Shown here: piece after piece, positions 36,208 through 44,167 of the stretch | Numbering within the stretch: the stretch's first letter is position 1 | Layout: each line of letters starts with the position of its first letter | Assembly: GCA_016000265.1 (NCBI GenBank) | Contig: JAECRL010000011.1 | Span: forward strand, 1 to 64,000 | Length of the DNA stretch: 64,000 nucleotides | Origin: Burkholderiales bacterium | Lineage (GTDB): Bacteria > Pseudomonadota > Gammaproteobacteria > Burkholderiales > Burkholderiaceae_C | Direction: 5' to 3' | Position numbers and translations under genes: made by a program | The notes under the pieces: generated by a model | What the model was told of the DNA's origin: nothing | What the model saw: only the letters and a program-made list of their open reading frames with translations | The model's database searches: none

Positions 36208-37179
36208 ATGAGCAAGCGACACTTCCTTGAATTTGAACAGCCGATCTCCGAACTGGAGTCGAAGATCGAAGAGCTCCGCTATGTGCAGAGCGAATCCGCG
36301 GTGGACATCTCTGAAGAGATCGACCGGCTGAGCAAGAAGAGCACCCAGCTCACCAAGGACATCTACGCCAACCTGTCGCCCTGGCAGGTCACGCAGATCG
36401 CGCGCCACCCGCAGCGCCCCTACACGCTGGACTACGTCAACGAACTCTTCACCGATTTCCAGGAAATGCACGGCGACCGGCATTTCTCCGACGACCTCTC
36501 CATCGTGGGTGGGTTGGCCCGATTCAACGGGCAGCCCTGCATGGTGGTGGGGCATCAAAAGGGCCGCGACACGAAGGAGCGCGCCATGCGCAACTTCGGC
36601 ATGTCCCGCCCCGAGGGCTATCGCAAGGCCTTGCGCCTGATGCAGACGGCCGAGAAGTTCGGCCTGCCGGTGTTCACCTTCGTGGACACCCCCGGTGCCT
36701 ACCCGGGCATCGGTGCCGAGGAGCGCAACCAGTCCGAGGCCATCGGCCGCAACATCTTCGAGATGGCGCGCCTGGAGGTGCCCATCATCACCACCATCAT
36801 CGGTGAGGGCGGGTCGGGCGGGGCGCTGGCCATCAGCGTGGCCGATCAGGTGCTGATGATGCAGTACTCGGTGTACTCGGTGATCTCGCCCGAAGGCTGT
36901 GCCTCCATCCTCTGGAAGACCTCGGACAAGGCCTCTGACGCCGCTGAGGCGCTGGGCATCACGGCTCACCGGCTCAAGGCCCTGGGCCTGATCGACAAGA
37001 TCGTCTCGGAGCCGGTCGGTGGCGCCCACCGCGACCACAAGCAGGCTTGCGCCAACCTCAAGCGCGCGCTGACCGATGCGTTCCGCCAGGTCAGCGACGT
37101 CAAGGTCAAGGAGCTGCTGCAGTCGCGCTATGAGCGCCTGCAGGCCATGGGCCGCTTCAACGACACGACCGAGCACTGA
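36208..37179 (+). CDS. accA: acetyl-CoA carboxylase carboxyltransferase subunit alpha
   Basis: A 323-residue subunit that with AccD transfers the carboxyl group from biotin to acetyl-CoA, the committed step of fatty acid synthesis. The N-terminal [15 protein letters not shown] coiled coil and the crotonase-like core with [11 protein letters not shown] and [11 protein letters not shown] (oxyanion hole) match the family over its full length. An AAGGACC-type ribosome site precedes the ATG. Confidence 0.97.
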   Translation: MSKRHFLEFEQPISELESKIEELRYVQSESAVDISEEIDRLSKKSTQLTKDIYANLSPWQVTQIARHPQRPYTLDYVNELFTDFQEMHGDRHFSDDLSIVGGLARFNGQPCMVVGHQKGRDTKERAMRNFGMSRPEGYRKALRLMQTAEKFGLPVFTFVDTPGAYPGIGAEERNQSEAIGRNIFEMARLEVPIITTIIGEGGSGGALAISVADQVLMMQYSVYSVISPEGCASILWKTSDKASDAAEALGITAHRLKALGLIDKIVSEPVGGAHRDHKQACANLKRALTDAFRQVSDVKVKELLQSRYERLQAMGRFNDTTEH

Positions 37180-37205
37180 AGCCGCTGTCGTCGGGGACGT
37201 CGCTC

Positions 37206-38558
37206 ATGCCCTGTGTGGCCGTGGCCTGCAGCGGTGGGCGAGACTCGGTGGCCCTGCTGCACGCTGTGGCCACCGCGGCGCAGGAGGTGCCTGGGCTGAG
37301 CGTGGTGGCGCTGCACGTGCACCACGGACTGAGCCCCCGCGCTGACACCTGGTTGAGCCACGTCGAGCGCCTGTGTGGCGATTGGTCCGCGCAGGGGCTG
37401 CCTGTGCGCTGCCTGTCCAGGCGCGTTGAAGTCCCTCAGGCGCCTGGGCTCAGCGTGGAGGCAGAGGCCCGGCGGGTCCGCCGTGTGGCCTTGGCGGACC
37501 TGGCCCGTGAGGCCGGGGCCGAGCTGATCCTGCTGGCGCATCACCGGCGCGATCAGGCCGAAACCTTGCTTTTGCAGGCCTTGCGGGGGGGCGGCCTGGC
37601 TGGCCTGGCGGCGATGCCCCGTCAACAGGAGCGAGGGGGGGTGCAATGGGTGCGCCCCTGGCTGGACCACCCGCGCGAGGCCATCGAGGCTTACGTGGCC
37701 CATCACCGGCTCGATCACGTTGAAGACGACAGCAACGGTGACCCGCGTTTTGCGCGCAACCGCCTGCGTTTGCAGGTGTGGCCGGCTTTGCTGGCGGCGT
37801 TTCCCGACGCGGAGGTGGGCCTGGCGCACGCCGCTGCCCACTTGGCCGATGCCTTGGAGCCTTTGGCGGATTGGCAGGACAGGGCGGTGGCGACCCTGGG
37901 TCCTCAACTGGATGTGGTCGAGTGGGCCAGCTGGTCGGATTCGGCCCGGCGGGAGTCGCTGCGCCACTGGTATCGCACGGTCAGCGGAGCGGCCTTGAGT
38001 GCTTCGTGGGTGAACCGCCTGGCCAGGGAGGTGCCCGCGGTGCTGGCCCGCTCCGGGGTGGGCCATTGGCCTGAAGTCGGCTTGGGGCTGCATCGGGCTC
38101 GGCTGAGTTGGCGTCAGCCTGCGGCGTTCGATGCCCCGATGGGTGCGGACGCTTCGCTGATGCGGGTGGATGCGCCCGGCGACTGGGTGCTGCCGGAGTG
38201 GGGTGGTTTGCTGCGGGTGACGCCCTGCGAGGCGGGTGGGGTCGAGCCAGGTCGCTTGTTGAGCCTGCGCGTGACGCCTCGGTGTGGCGGCGAGCGCTTT
38301 CAGGCGGGGCCCGCGCGCCCCCCGCGCTCGCTCAAAAAGCAGTACCAGGCCGCGGCGATCCCGCACTGGGCGCGAAACGCCCCGCTGTTTTTCGACGCGC
38401 AGGCGCTGGTTTTCGTCCCCGGGTTGGGGCTGGATGCCCGTTGCCTGGCCCCGGTGGGGGCAACGCAGTGGGCGCTGTCGTGGCACCCCGTGTGCGACGC
38501 CGAGCCGCTCGAGGCCCGTCTGACGCTAAAATCGCAGGTTCGATCGCGCGCTGAATGA
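37206..38558 (+). CDS. tilS: tRNA(Ile)-lysidine synthase
   Basis: A 450-residue enzyme that converts C34 of the tRNA-Ile CAU anticodon to lysidine. The PP-loop SGGRDSVALLHA lies unusually near the N-terminus (residue 9 onward), shorter than the 15-30 residues often seen before it; no better upstream start exists before the accA stop. LAHHRRDQAETLLLQ and the central DDSNGDPRFARNRLR are TilS signatures. The C-terminal substrate-binding domain (about 345-425, with RCGGERFQ and RSLKKQYQ) is complete. Confidence 0.94.
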   Translation: MPCVAVACSGGRDSVALLHAVATAAQEVPGLSVVALHVHHGLSPRADTWLSHVERLCGDWSAQGLPVRCLSRRVEVPQAPGLSVEAEARRVRRVALADLAREAGAELILLAHHRRDQAETLLLQALRGGGLAGLAAMPRQQERGGVQWVRPWLDHPREAIEAYVAHHRLDHVEDDSNGDPRFARNRLRLQVWPALLAAFPDAEVGLAHAAAHLADALEPLADWQDRAVATLGPQLDVVEWASWSDSARRESLRHWYRTVSGAALSASWVNRLAREVPAVLARSGVGHWPEVGLGLHRARLSWRQPAAFDAPMGADASLMRVDAPGDWVLPEWGGLLRVTPCEAGGVEPGRLLSLRVTPRCGGERFQAGPARPPRSLKKQYQAAAIPHWARNAPLFFDAQALVFVPGLGLDARCLAPVGATQWALSWHPVCDAEPLEARLTLKSQVRSRAE

Positions 38559-38613
38559 ATGCGCGGCCCCATCGGGGTCGCCCAGGCGCGCGGTGGCATC
38601 ACCAACCTCTGAC

Positions 38614-39870
38614 ATGGCACTGATCGTTCACAAATACGGCGGCACGTCGATGGGCTCGACCGAGCGCATCCGCAACGTGGCCAAGCGGGTGGCCAAATGG
38701 GTGCGGGCGGGTCATCAACTCGTGGTCGTGCCCTCGGCCATGAGCGGCGAGACCAACCGCCTCCTCGGCCTGGCCAAGGAACTCTCCGCGAACCCCAGCC
38801 CGCGCGAACTCGACGCAATCGCCTCCACGGGCGAGCAGGTGTCTTCGGGTCTGCTGGCCATCGCGCTGCAGGCCGAGGGCCTGGAGTCGGTGAGCTACGC
38901 GGGCTGGCAGGTTCCCATCAAGACGAACTCCGCTTTCACGAAGGCCCGCATCGAGAGCATCGATGACGCCCGCGTGCGCGCCGACCTCGCGGCCGGCAAG
39001 GTGGTGGTCATCACGGGCTTCCAGGGCGTTGACCCCGAAGGCAACGTGACGACCCTGGGTCGCGGTGGCTCGGACACCTCGGCCGTGGCCGTGGCGGCCG
39101 CGATGAAGGCCGACGAGTGCCTGATCTACACCGACGTGGATGGCGTGTACACGACCGACCCCCGCGTGGTGCCCGAAGCCCGCCGCCTGAACGCCATCAG
39201 CTTCGAAGAGATGCTGGAGATGGCTTCGCTGGGCTCCAAGGTCCTGCAGATCCGCTCGGTGGAATTCGCCGGCAAATACCGCGTGCCCCTGCGCGTGCTG
39301 TCGAGTTTCACGCCCTGGGACATCGACCTGGCCGAAGAGGCCAAGTCGGGCACGCTCATCAGTTTTGAGGAAGACGAAAAAATGGAACAAGCCGTCGTTT
39401 CGGGCATCGCGTTCACCCGCGACGAAGCCAAGATCACCGTGGTCGGCGTGCCCGACACCCCAGGCATCGCCTACCAGATCGTGGGCAAGGTGGCCGAGGC
39501 CAACATCGATGTCGACGTCATCATCCAGAACGTCTCGCACGACGGCAAGACCGACTTCTCGTTCACCGTGCCGCGCGGCGACCACGCCCGAGCCATGGAG
39601 TTGCTGAAGTCGCAGGTCGTGCCGGCCCTGGGCGCCCGCGAGGTGGTGGGTGACGCCAAGATCGCCAAGGTCAGCATCGTCGGCATCGGCATGCGCAGCC
39701 ACGTGGGCATCGCGTCGACCATGTTCAAGACGTTGTCGGACGAGGGCATCAACATCCAGATGATCACGACGTCGGAGATCAAGACCTCGGTCGTGATCGA
39801 CGAGAAGTACCTGGAGCTGGCGGTGCGTGCCTTGCACAAGGCTTTCGGTCTGGACGAAGCCAAGGCCTGA
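38614..39870 (+). CDS. lysC: aspartate kinase
   Basis: A 418-residue enzyme phosphorylating aspartate, the first step to lysine, threonine, methionine and diaminopimelate. KYGGTSMGS near residue 7 and GRGGSDTSAVA plus YTDVDGVYTTDPR form the kinase site. Two ACT domains follow after residue 265 and would mediate feedback inhibition. The ATG at 38614 fits the usual MALIVHKYGG start, though no clear ribosome site is seen. A pair of hairpins lies behind the gene. Confidence 0.97.
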   Translation: MALIVHKYGGTSMGSTERIRNVAKRVAKWVRAGHQLVVVPSAMSGETNRLLGLAKELSANPSPRELDAIASTGEQVSSGLLAIALQAEGLESVSYAGWQVPIKTNSAFTKARIESIDDARVRADLAAGKVVVITGFQGVDPEGNVTTLGRGGSDTSAVAVAAAMKADECLIYTDVDGVYTTDPRVVPEARRLNAISFEEMLEMASLGSKVLQIRSVEFAGKYRVPLRVLSSFTPWDIDLAEEAKSGTLISFEEDEKMEQAVVSGIAFTRDEAKITVVGVPDTPGIAYQIVGKVAEANIDVDVIIQNVSHDGKTDFSFTVPRGDHARAMELLKSQVVPALGAREVVGDAKIAKVSIVGIGMRSHVGIASTMFKTLSDEGINIQMITTSEIKTSVVIDEKYLELAVRALHKAFGLDEAKA

Positions 39871-39886
39871 TTTCGCCGTGGCGCCC

Positions 39887-39927
39887 GGCGTGTTGTTTTG
39901 AGCAACACGCCCGGTGGTCCGGGTTTT
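39887..39927 (+). terminator. candidate terminator of lysC
   Basis: Two mutually exclusive hairpins are possible: GGCGTGTTG with CAACACGCC (9 bp, loop of 7), and CCCGG-TGGT-CCGGG followed by TTTT (39910-39927). The second has a T tail but only 5 bp, so termination strength is uncertain. A -10-like TACAAT (39934-39939) for the next tRNA begins just behind. Confidence 0.55.
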
Positions 39928-39952
39928 CTGGACTACAATGCGAGCTGCTGCT

Positions 39953-40043
39953 GGAAACGTGACCGAGTGGCCGAAGGTGCTCCCCTGCTAAGGGAGTATG
40001 CGCCAAAAGCGCATCGAGGGTTCGAATCCCTCCGTTTCCGCCA
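39953..40043 (+). tRNA. tRNA-Ser (anticodon GCU)
   Basis: A complete class II tRNA of 91 nt including encoded CCA. The acceptor stem GGAAACG pairs with CGTTTCC. The anticodon loop CTGCTAA gives GCU for AGC/AGU codons, a long variable arm (TATGCGCCAAAAGCGCATC) is typical of Ser, and the T arm GAGGGTTCGAATCCCTC is perfect. A TACAAT -10 element lies 14 nt upstream. Confidence 0.97.
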
Positions 40044-40053
40044 AAACAGGAAG

Positions 40054-40083
40054 CCCCTGCAAGTTCTGCTTGCAGGGGTTTTT
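40054..40083 (+). terminator. intrinsic terminator of tRNA-Ser
   Basis: CCCCTGCAAG, loop TTCTG and CTTGCAGGGG form a perfect 10-bp stem directly followed by five T. It ends the tRNA transcript 44 nt before rdgC. Confidence 0.95.
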
Positions 40084-40126
40084 CTCTTTCTGCGGCTGTC
40101 AACAGCCTCTGTTTGGTGGTGTGTCC

Positions 40127-41161
40127 ATGTTCAAGAACCTCATCGTCTACCGCATCGGCGAAGGCTGGTCGGCGTCTGCTTCGCAACTGGAGGCCGAACT
40201 GGCCAAGGCCCGCTTCGTGCCTTGCGGTGCCTCGCAGCAAAAGTCCACCGGCTGGGTTGAGCCCCGTGGTGAAGCCCATGGCCCCCTGGTCGAGGTCGTT
40301 GGGGGTCAGTGGGTGCTCAGGCTGATGAGCGAGCAGCGCGTGGTGCCCGGCTCCGTCGTCAAGCGACGCACCGAAGAAATCGCCGAGCAAATCGAAAAGC
40401 AGACGGGCCGCAAGCCGGGCAAGAAGCAGACGAAGGAGCTCAAGGAGCAGGCGCTGCTGGAGTTGCTGCCCATGGCGTTCACCAAGCAGTCTGGCCTGTC
40501 GGTGTGGCTGTCGCCCAAGGACCGCTTGCTGGTGCTGGATTGCGGCAGCCAGTCGCGAGCCGACGAGGTCGTGACGTTGCTGGTCAAGGCCCTGGATGGC
40601 TTGTCGCTGAGCCTGATCCAGACCGAGATGTCGCCTGCCGTGGCGATGGCGCACTGGCTGGGCACGGGTGAGCCGCCCTACCAGTTCAGCATCGATCGGG
40701 AGTGCGAGTTGAAGTCGCCCGATGAGATGAAGTCGGTGGTGCGGTACGCGCGCCACCCGCTGGACACGGATGAGGTCAAGCAGCACATTCAGGCGGGCAA
40801 GGTGCCCACGCGCGTGGCCTTGACCTGGCGCGATCGCCTGTCGTTCGTGTTGACCGAGGCGCTTCAGCTCAAGAAGCTGTCCTTTCAGGATGTGGTGTTT
40901 GAGGGGGCGGCTGCGCAGTCTGCCGGCAGCAAGGCCGACAAGGCCGAGGCCTTCGAGGCCGATGTGGCGATCTCGACCGGCGAGTTGGTTCAGATGATCC
41001 CGGACTTGCTGGAGGCCCTGGGTGGAGAGGCCCTGACGATGGCGTCGGTGGGCACGCTCAAGCCCGAGCCAGCGTCGGGCGTTGCTGCCAGCGCTGCACC
41101 TGTTGCACGACCCACTCACCCGCATCCAGCGGCAGATCATGCCCCGCCGTGGGATGTGTGA
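40127..41161 (+). CDS. rdgC: recombination-associated protein RdgC
   Basis: A 344-residue DNA-binding ring protein that limits RecA function. The start MFKNLIVYRI matches the family exactly, and conserved blocks include the FVPCGASQQKSTGWVEPRG region. The family usually ends at about residue 305-310, here near LPDLLEALGGE. About 33 extra residues, rich in Ala, Pro and His, run into the antisense end of the neighbouring hydrolase gene, giving a 104-bp tail-to-tail overlap. The extension probably arose by loss of an earlier stop codon. Confidence 0.93.
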   Translation: MFKNLIVYRIGEGWSASASQLEAELAKARFVPCGASQQKSTGWVEPRGEAHGPLVEVVGGQWVLRLMSEQRVVPGSVVKRRTEEIAEQIEKQTGRKPGKKQTKELKEQALLELLPMAFTKQSGLSVWLSPKDRLLVLDCGSQSRADEVVTLLVKALDGLSLSLIQTEMSPAVAMAHWLGTGEPPYQFSIDRECELKSPDEMKSVVRYARHPLDTDEVKQHIQAGKVPTRVALTWRDRLSFVLTEALQLKKLSFQDVVFEGAAAQSAGSKADKAEAFEADVAISTGELVQMIPDLLEALGGEALTMASVGTLKPEPASGVAASAAPVARPTHPHPAADHAPPWDV

Positions 41162-41834
41162 TCAGCGGTGCGCCCCATCGGCTGGCCAGCACGGCTGAGC
41201 ACGAGGGGTGGACCAGCCGGTCGCCTGCGCCGTTGAGCAGCAGCACCGGCACGGGAGGCGCTTGCCGAGGCGAGCGGTAGCTCGCGGCGGCCCAGAGTTG
41301 CCGCAACCCGTTGGCCGTGCTCACCGGGTGGGCCTGGCGCAGGGCCAGCCAGTGTTGCAGCGCCGCCTGGGCGTGCGCAGGGTGTCGGGTGGTCATTTGC
41401 ATGATGGCCTCTTCCCAGTCGCGGGGGGCGGTCGGCCCCAGCAGCAAACGCAGGATGCGCGGGTACTGCCGGGCCTGCAGGCGGCGCCAGAAGGGGCTGT
41501 GCGGCTTCAGGCTGGTGTTGATCAGCACGGCATCCCGCAGCTCTTGCGGGTGTCGGTGCGCCCACTCCACCGTGACCATGGCGCCCAGTGACATCGCCAG
41601 CACGTGATAAGGCGGCTGTGCGCCGGCTGCTTGCAGCTGGGCGCGGATGGCCTCGACCAATCCGCCCACGCTGGCGGGGCTGCGCTCGTGGCACCAGGCG
41701 CCGTTGCCGGGCAGGTCCGGGGTGAGCACCTCGCTGCCTTCTGGTAAGGCGGCCTGCAGCGCCTTGGGGAACCCGCCCCAGTGGCCTTGTTCGCGCGTGA
41801 GGCCGCGCAGCAGCACCCAGGTTCCGCGGGTCAT
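41058..41834 (-). CDS. alpha/beta hydrolase
   Basis: A 258-residue alpha/beta-hydrolase-fold protein without signal peptide. The nucleophile elbow reads AMSLGAM (Ser in SxG), an acid lies in LLNGAGDRLVHP, and the catalytic His in AGHDLPLDAGEWVV, only about 25 residues from the end and inside the stretch shared antisense with rdgC. The first strands (TWVLLRGLTREQGHWGGF, LTPDLPGNG) are typical. Substrate is unknown. The start overlaps the stop of the M14 peptidase gene by four bases (ATGA), so the two are co-translated. Confidence 0.86.
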   Translation of the reverse strand: MTRGTWVLLRGLTREQGHWGGFPKALQAALPEGSEVLTPDLPGNGAWCHERSPASVGGLVEAIRAQLQAAGAQPPYHVLAMSLGAMVTVEWAHRHPQELRDAVLINTSLKPHSPFWRRLQARQYPRILRLLLGPTAPRDWEEAIMQMTTRHPAHAQAALQHWLALRQAHPVSTANGLRQLWAAASYRSPRQAPPVPVLLLNGAGDRLVHPSCSAVLASRWGAPLITHPTAGHDLPLDAGEWVVQQVQRWQQRPTLARA

Positions 41835-42889
41835 GGTGATTCGCTCGTTTGGGGATGCAGGCGAGGCAAACCGGGGTACCACCGGGCTTTGGCCTGTCGT
41901 TCGTGCAAAGCGCGCTCAGAAGCGTCCGGCAGCCATCGGTCCGGGCTGGCTGCCGCGCGGCCCATGAAGTCGAGCAGCGCCATGTGTCGGCGCAGCACGC
42001 GCTGCTGGCGGTGGGCGATGAGCGGGTTGAAGATGCCGTGGCGGCTGAAGAGCTGCCGGGGGTTTTTCTTGACCCACATCCACGAGCCCATCTCCAGCGT
42101 GAGCGGCAGGAAGACGTGAGCGGGATGGCGTTCGCGGCAGCGCAGGTAGAGGTGATCCCAGAGGTCGCCATGGGTGCGGTACTGCAGGTTCTGCGGCTCG
42201 AAGACGTAGTTGTGTTGCGCGTGCGCCTGGCTGAAGATGCGGTGCAGGGCGTGCACCTCGGCCAGGTGGTCGAGTGGGTGCGATGTGTGGGCGAAGGGGA
42301 ACCACAGCCGGTCCTGGATGCCGAAGCCGGAGTGGCAGTCCACGGCGAGGCTGAAAGCGCGTGAGCTCAGCTCGGCTTCGACGACCTGGCACAGGGCCTG
42401 GCTCTCGGCTTGCATGGGTGCGCCTTGCGGGCCGCGGTACCAGGGCAGGGCGGCGCTCATGCGTTGTCCACCCAGCAGCCAGGGCACCGGCTCGAGGGCA
42501 TCCAGCGGCGCGTTGCGCATGAGGTCGACCCCTTGGGGGTTGGCGCGGGTGCCCAGCCACAGGCCGCCGGGGTTGACCAGGGGCATGAACACCATGCGCA
42601 GGTGGTCGAGCTGGTGGTGCAGCACGCTGTCCCATTTGAGGCGTTGCACCAGGCTGCCCAGGTAAGCCAGGGCCACCTCGGCGCCGATGCGCTCCAGGCC
42701 GTGCACGCCGCCGAAGATGCCGATGGCCGGCACGCCGGGCGAGGGGTTGCCCAGCGTGACGCAGGGCACTTCGAAGCGTCGCTCGCCCACCTGCACCTCG
42801 CACAGCGTGCGAGCCTGGACGTGGGCGCCGCCCAGCTCGATGAGGCGATGCAACTCCTGGAGCTCGGGCAAGGGGGCGTCGGGCAGCAC
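41831..42889 (-). CDS. M14-family zinc carboxypeptidase-like protein
   Basis: A 352-residue protein with the M14 metallopeptidase pattern. Zinc ligands His and Glu lie in GGVHGLERIG (HxxE, about residue 62), the third ligand in VDCHSG, and the catalytic Glu in PLTLEMGS. There is no signal peptide, so it should be cytoplasmic. It may act as a peptidase, amidase or deacylase (succinylglutamate desuccinylase-like members share these motifs). It is transcribed with the alpha/beta hydrolase gene and away from ldcA. Confidence 0.82.
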   Translation of the reverse strand: MLPDAPLPELQELHRLIELGGAHVQARTLCEVQVGERRFEVPCVTLGNPSPGVPAIGIFGGVHGLERIGAEVALAYLGSLVQRLKWDSVLHHQLDHLRMVFMPLVNPGGLWLGTRANPQGVDLMRNAPLDALEPVPWLLGGQRMSAALPWYRGPQGAPMQAESQALCQVVEAELSSRAFSLAVDCHSGFGIQDRLWFPFAHTSHPLDHLAEVHALHRIFSQAHAQHNYVFEPQNLQYRTHGDLWDHLYLRCRERHPAHVFLPLTLEMGSWMWVKKNPRQLFSRHGIFNPLIAHRQQRVLRRHMALLDFMGRAAASPDRWLPDASERALHERQAKARWYPGLPRLHPQTSESP

Positions 42890-43035
42890 GGTGGTGTGTG
42901 GGGGCGGTGCGGGTGAGGTGGGGAGACCCTATCGGCTCAGCATGTCAGCTTGGCGACGGCGGATCAGGTGATCGTCACGGCCTTGTCATTCGCCCTGCCT
43001 ACTGTGGCGGTTTCGCACGCTGCTGAGGGGTTCAA

Positions 43036-43152
43036 ATGCAACGGTTTCGCGCGCCTCATGTCGCCTTTCGCTGGTCCGTCCTGGGACTGGCCTTGCTGGC
43101 GGGCTTCAGCGAATGCCTGGCGCTGTGGCGCGCCCGCATTCGAGCACACTGA
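43036..43152 (+). CDS. possible 38-residue single-helix membrane protein
   Basis: A short frame MQRFRAPHVAFRWSVLGLAL onward, with a basic start, one hydrophobic segment (about residues 13-25) and a basic end (LWRARIRAH). A GAGGGG ribosome site lies 5 nt before the ATG. It lies 30 nt before ldcA on the same strand and could be co-transcribed. No family is recognised. It is too short for coding statistics, so it is a tentative call. Confidence 0.45.
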   Translation: MQRFRAPHVAFRWSVLGLALLAGFSECLALWRARIRAH

Positions 43153-43182
43153 GTCGGGGGCGGGCTCGGTCACAATCGGGGC

Positions 43183-44124
43183 ATGACCGACGCCCCTTCT
43201 CTCATCCTCTTCAGCCCGGCGGGCATCGTCGCGAAAGCGACCCCGGTGCGGCAGGCCGCGCGCCGACTCCAGGCGCTGGGATTTGCGCCAAGCATCGACG
43301 CCTCCGCGCTGAACAAGCACCAGCGCTTCGCGGGTGACGATGCGACCCGCATCGCCGCCGTTCACCGCGTGGCCGAAGCGGCGCCCCATGTGGCGCTGGC
43401 CACGCGCGGCGGCTATGGCCTGAGCCGGATGCTGGACCAGCTGGATTGGGCGCTGCTGGCTCGCAGCGTGGAGCGCGGCACGGCCTGGGTCGGCCACAGC
43501 GACCTGACCGCCTTGCACCTGGCGGCCCTGGCTCACGGGGCCGCGGGGCCGGCCAAGCCGGGTGAGGGCGTTTCGGCTGGTTTTTGGGCGGGTCCCATGG
43601 CCTGCGGTGACTTTGGGCACCCCGACTCCCCGGATGGTGGTGACGACGTCACCCAGGCGTGTTTCGTGGAGGCCGTGACCGGTGAGCTGGAGGCCGTGGG
43701 CTTTCGCACCGAGCAGGGCTTCGATGGCCTGGAGGTGTCCGGCCGGCTGTGGGGGGGCAACCTGGCCATGACGCAAGCGCTGCTGGGCACGCCGCATTTC
43801 CCCAAGGTGCGCAATGGCATCCTGTTCCTGGAGGACGTCAACGAGCACCCCTACCGAATCGAGCGGGCTTTGCTGCAGCTGCATCAGGCTGGGGTGCTCA
43901 AGCAGCAAAGGGCCATCGTGCTGGGCTCGTTCAGCGAGTATCGCAAGTCGCCGCTGGACCGCGGCTACACGCTCAAGACCGTGATCGCGCACCTGCGCAG
44001 CCTCACCGAGGTGCCCATCCTCACGGGCCTGCCTTTCGGGCACGTGCCCACCAAGGTGTGCTTGCCGGTGGGGCGTCAGGTTGTGTTGTCGGTGCAAGGG
44101 CGTGACGCGTTCATGCTCTGGTAG
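43183..44124 (+). CDS. ldcA: L,D-carboxypeptidase (S66), muropeptide recycling
   Basis: A 313-residue cytoplasmic serine peptidase of family S66. It removes the terminal D-Ala from murein tetrapeptides during recycling. The nucleophile Ser is in WVGHSDLTAL, a catalytic Glu is in LFLEDVNEHPYRIER, and His is in GLPFGHVPTK. There is no signal peptide. The first yej gene begins 43 nt downstream with no terminator between, so import of murein peptides by YejABEF followed by LdcA trimming is a natural reading. Confidence 0.92.
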   Translation: MTDAPSLILFSPAGIVAKATPVRQAARRLQALGFAPSIDASALNKHQRFAGDDATRIAAVHRVAEAAPHVALATRGGYGLSRMLDQLDWALLARSVERGTAWVGHSDLTALHLAALAHGAAGPAKPGEGVSAGFWAGPMACGDFGHPDSPDGGDDVTQACFVEAVTGELEAVGFRTEQGFDGLEVSGRLWGGNLAMTQALLGTPHFPKVRNGILFLEDVNEHPYRIERALLQLHQAGVLKQQRAIVLGSFSEYRKSPLDRGYTLKTVIAHLRSLTEVPILTGLPFGHVPTKVCLPVGRQVVLSVQGRDAFMLW

Positions 44125-44167
44125 TCTTTGCGGACATCGCATCGGCCGTCGTCTGCAGGGGATCACG

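Noticed and set aside
38590-38613. Upstream start for lysC at 38593
   Set aside because: It adds seven residues with no ribosome site; the family start MALIVHKYGG at 38614 fits better.
42950-43186. Plus-strand frame of 78 codons before ldcA
   Set aside because: It has no ribosome site, overlaps the ldcA start and competes with the better supported 38-residue frame at 43036.
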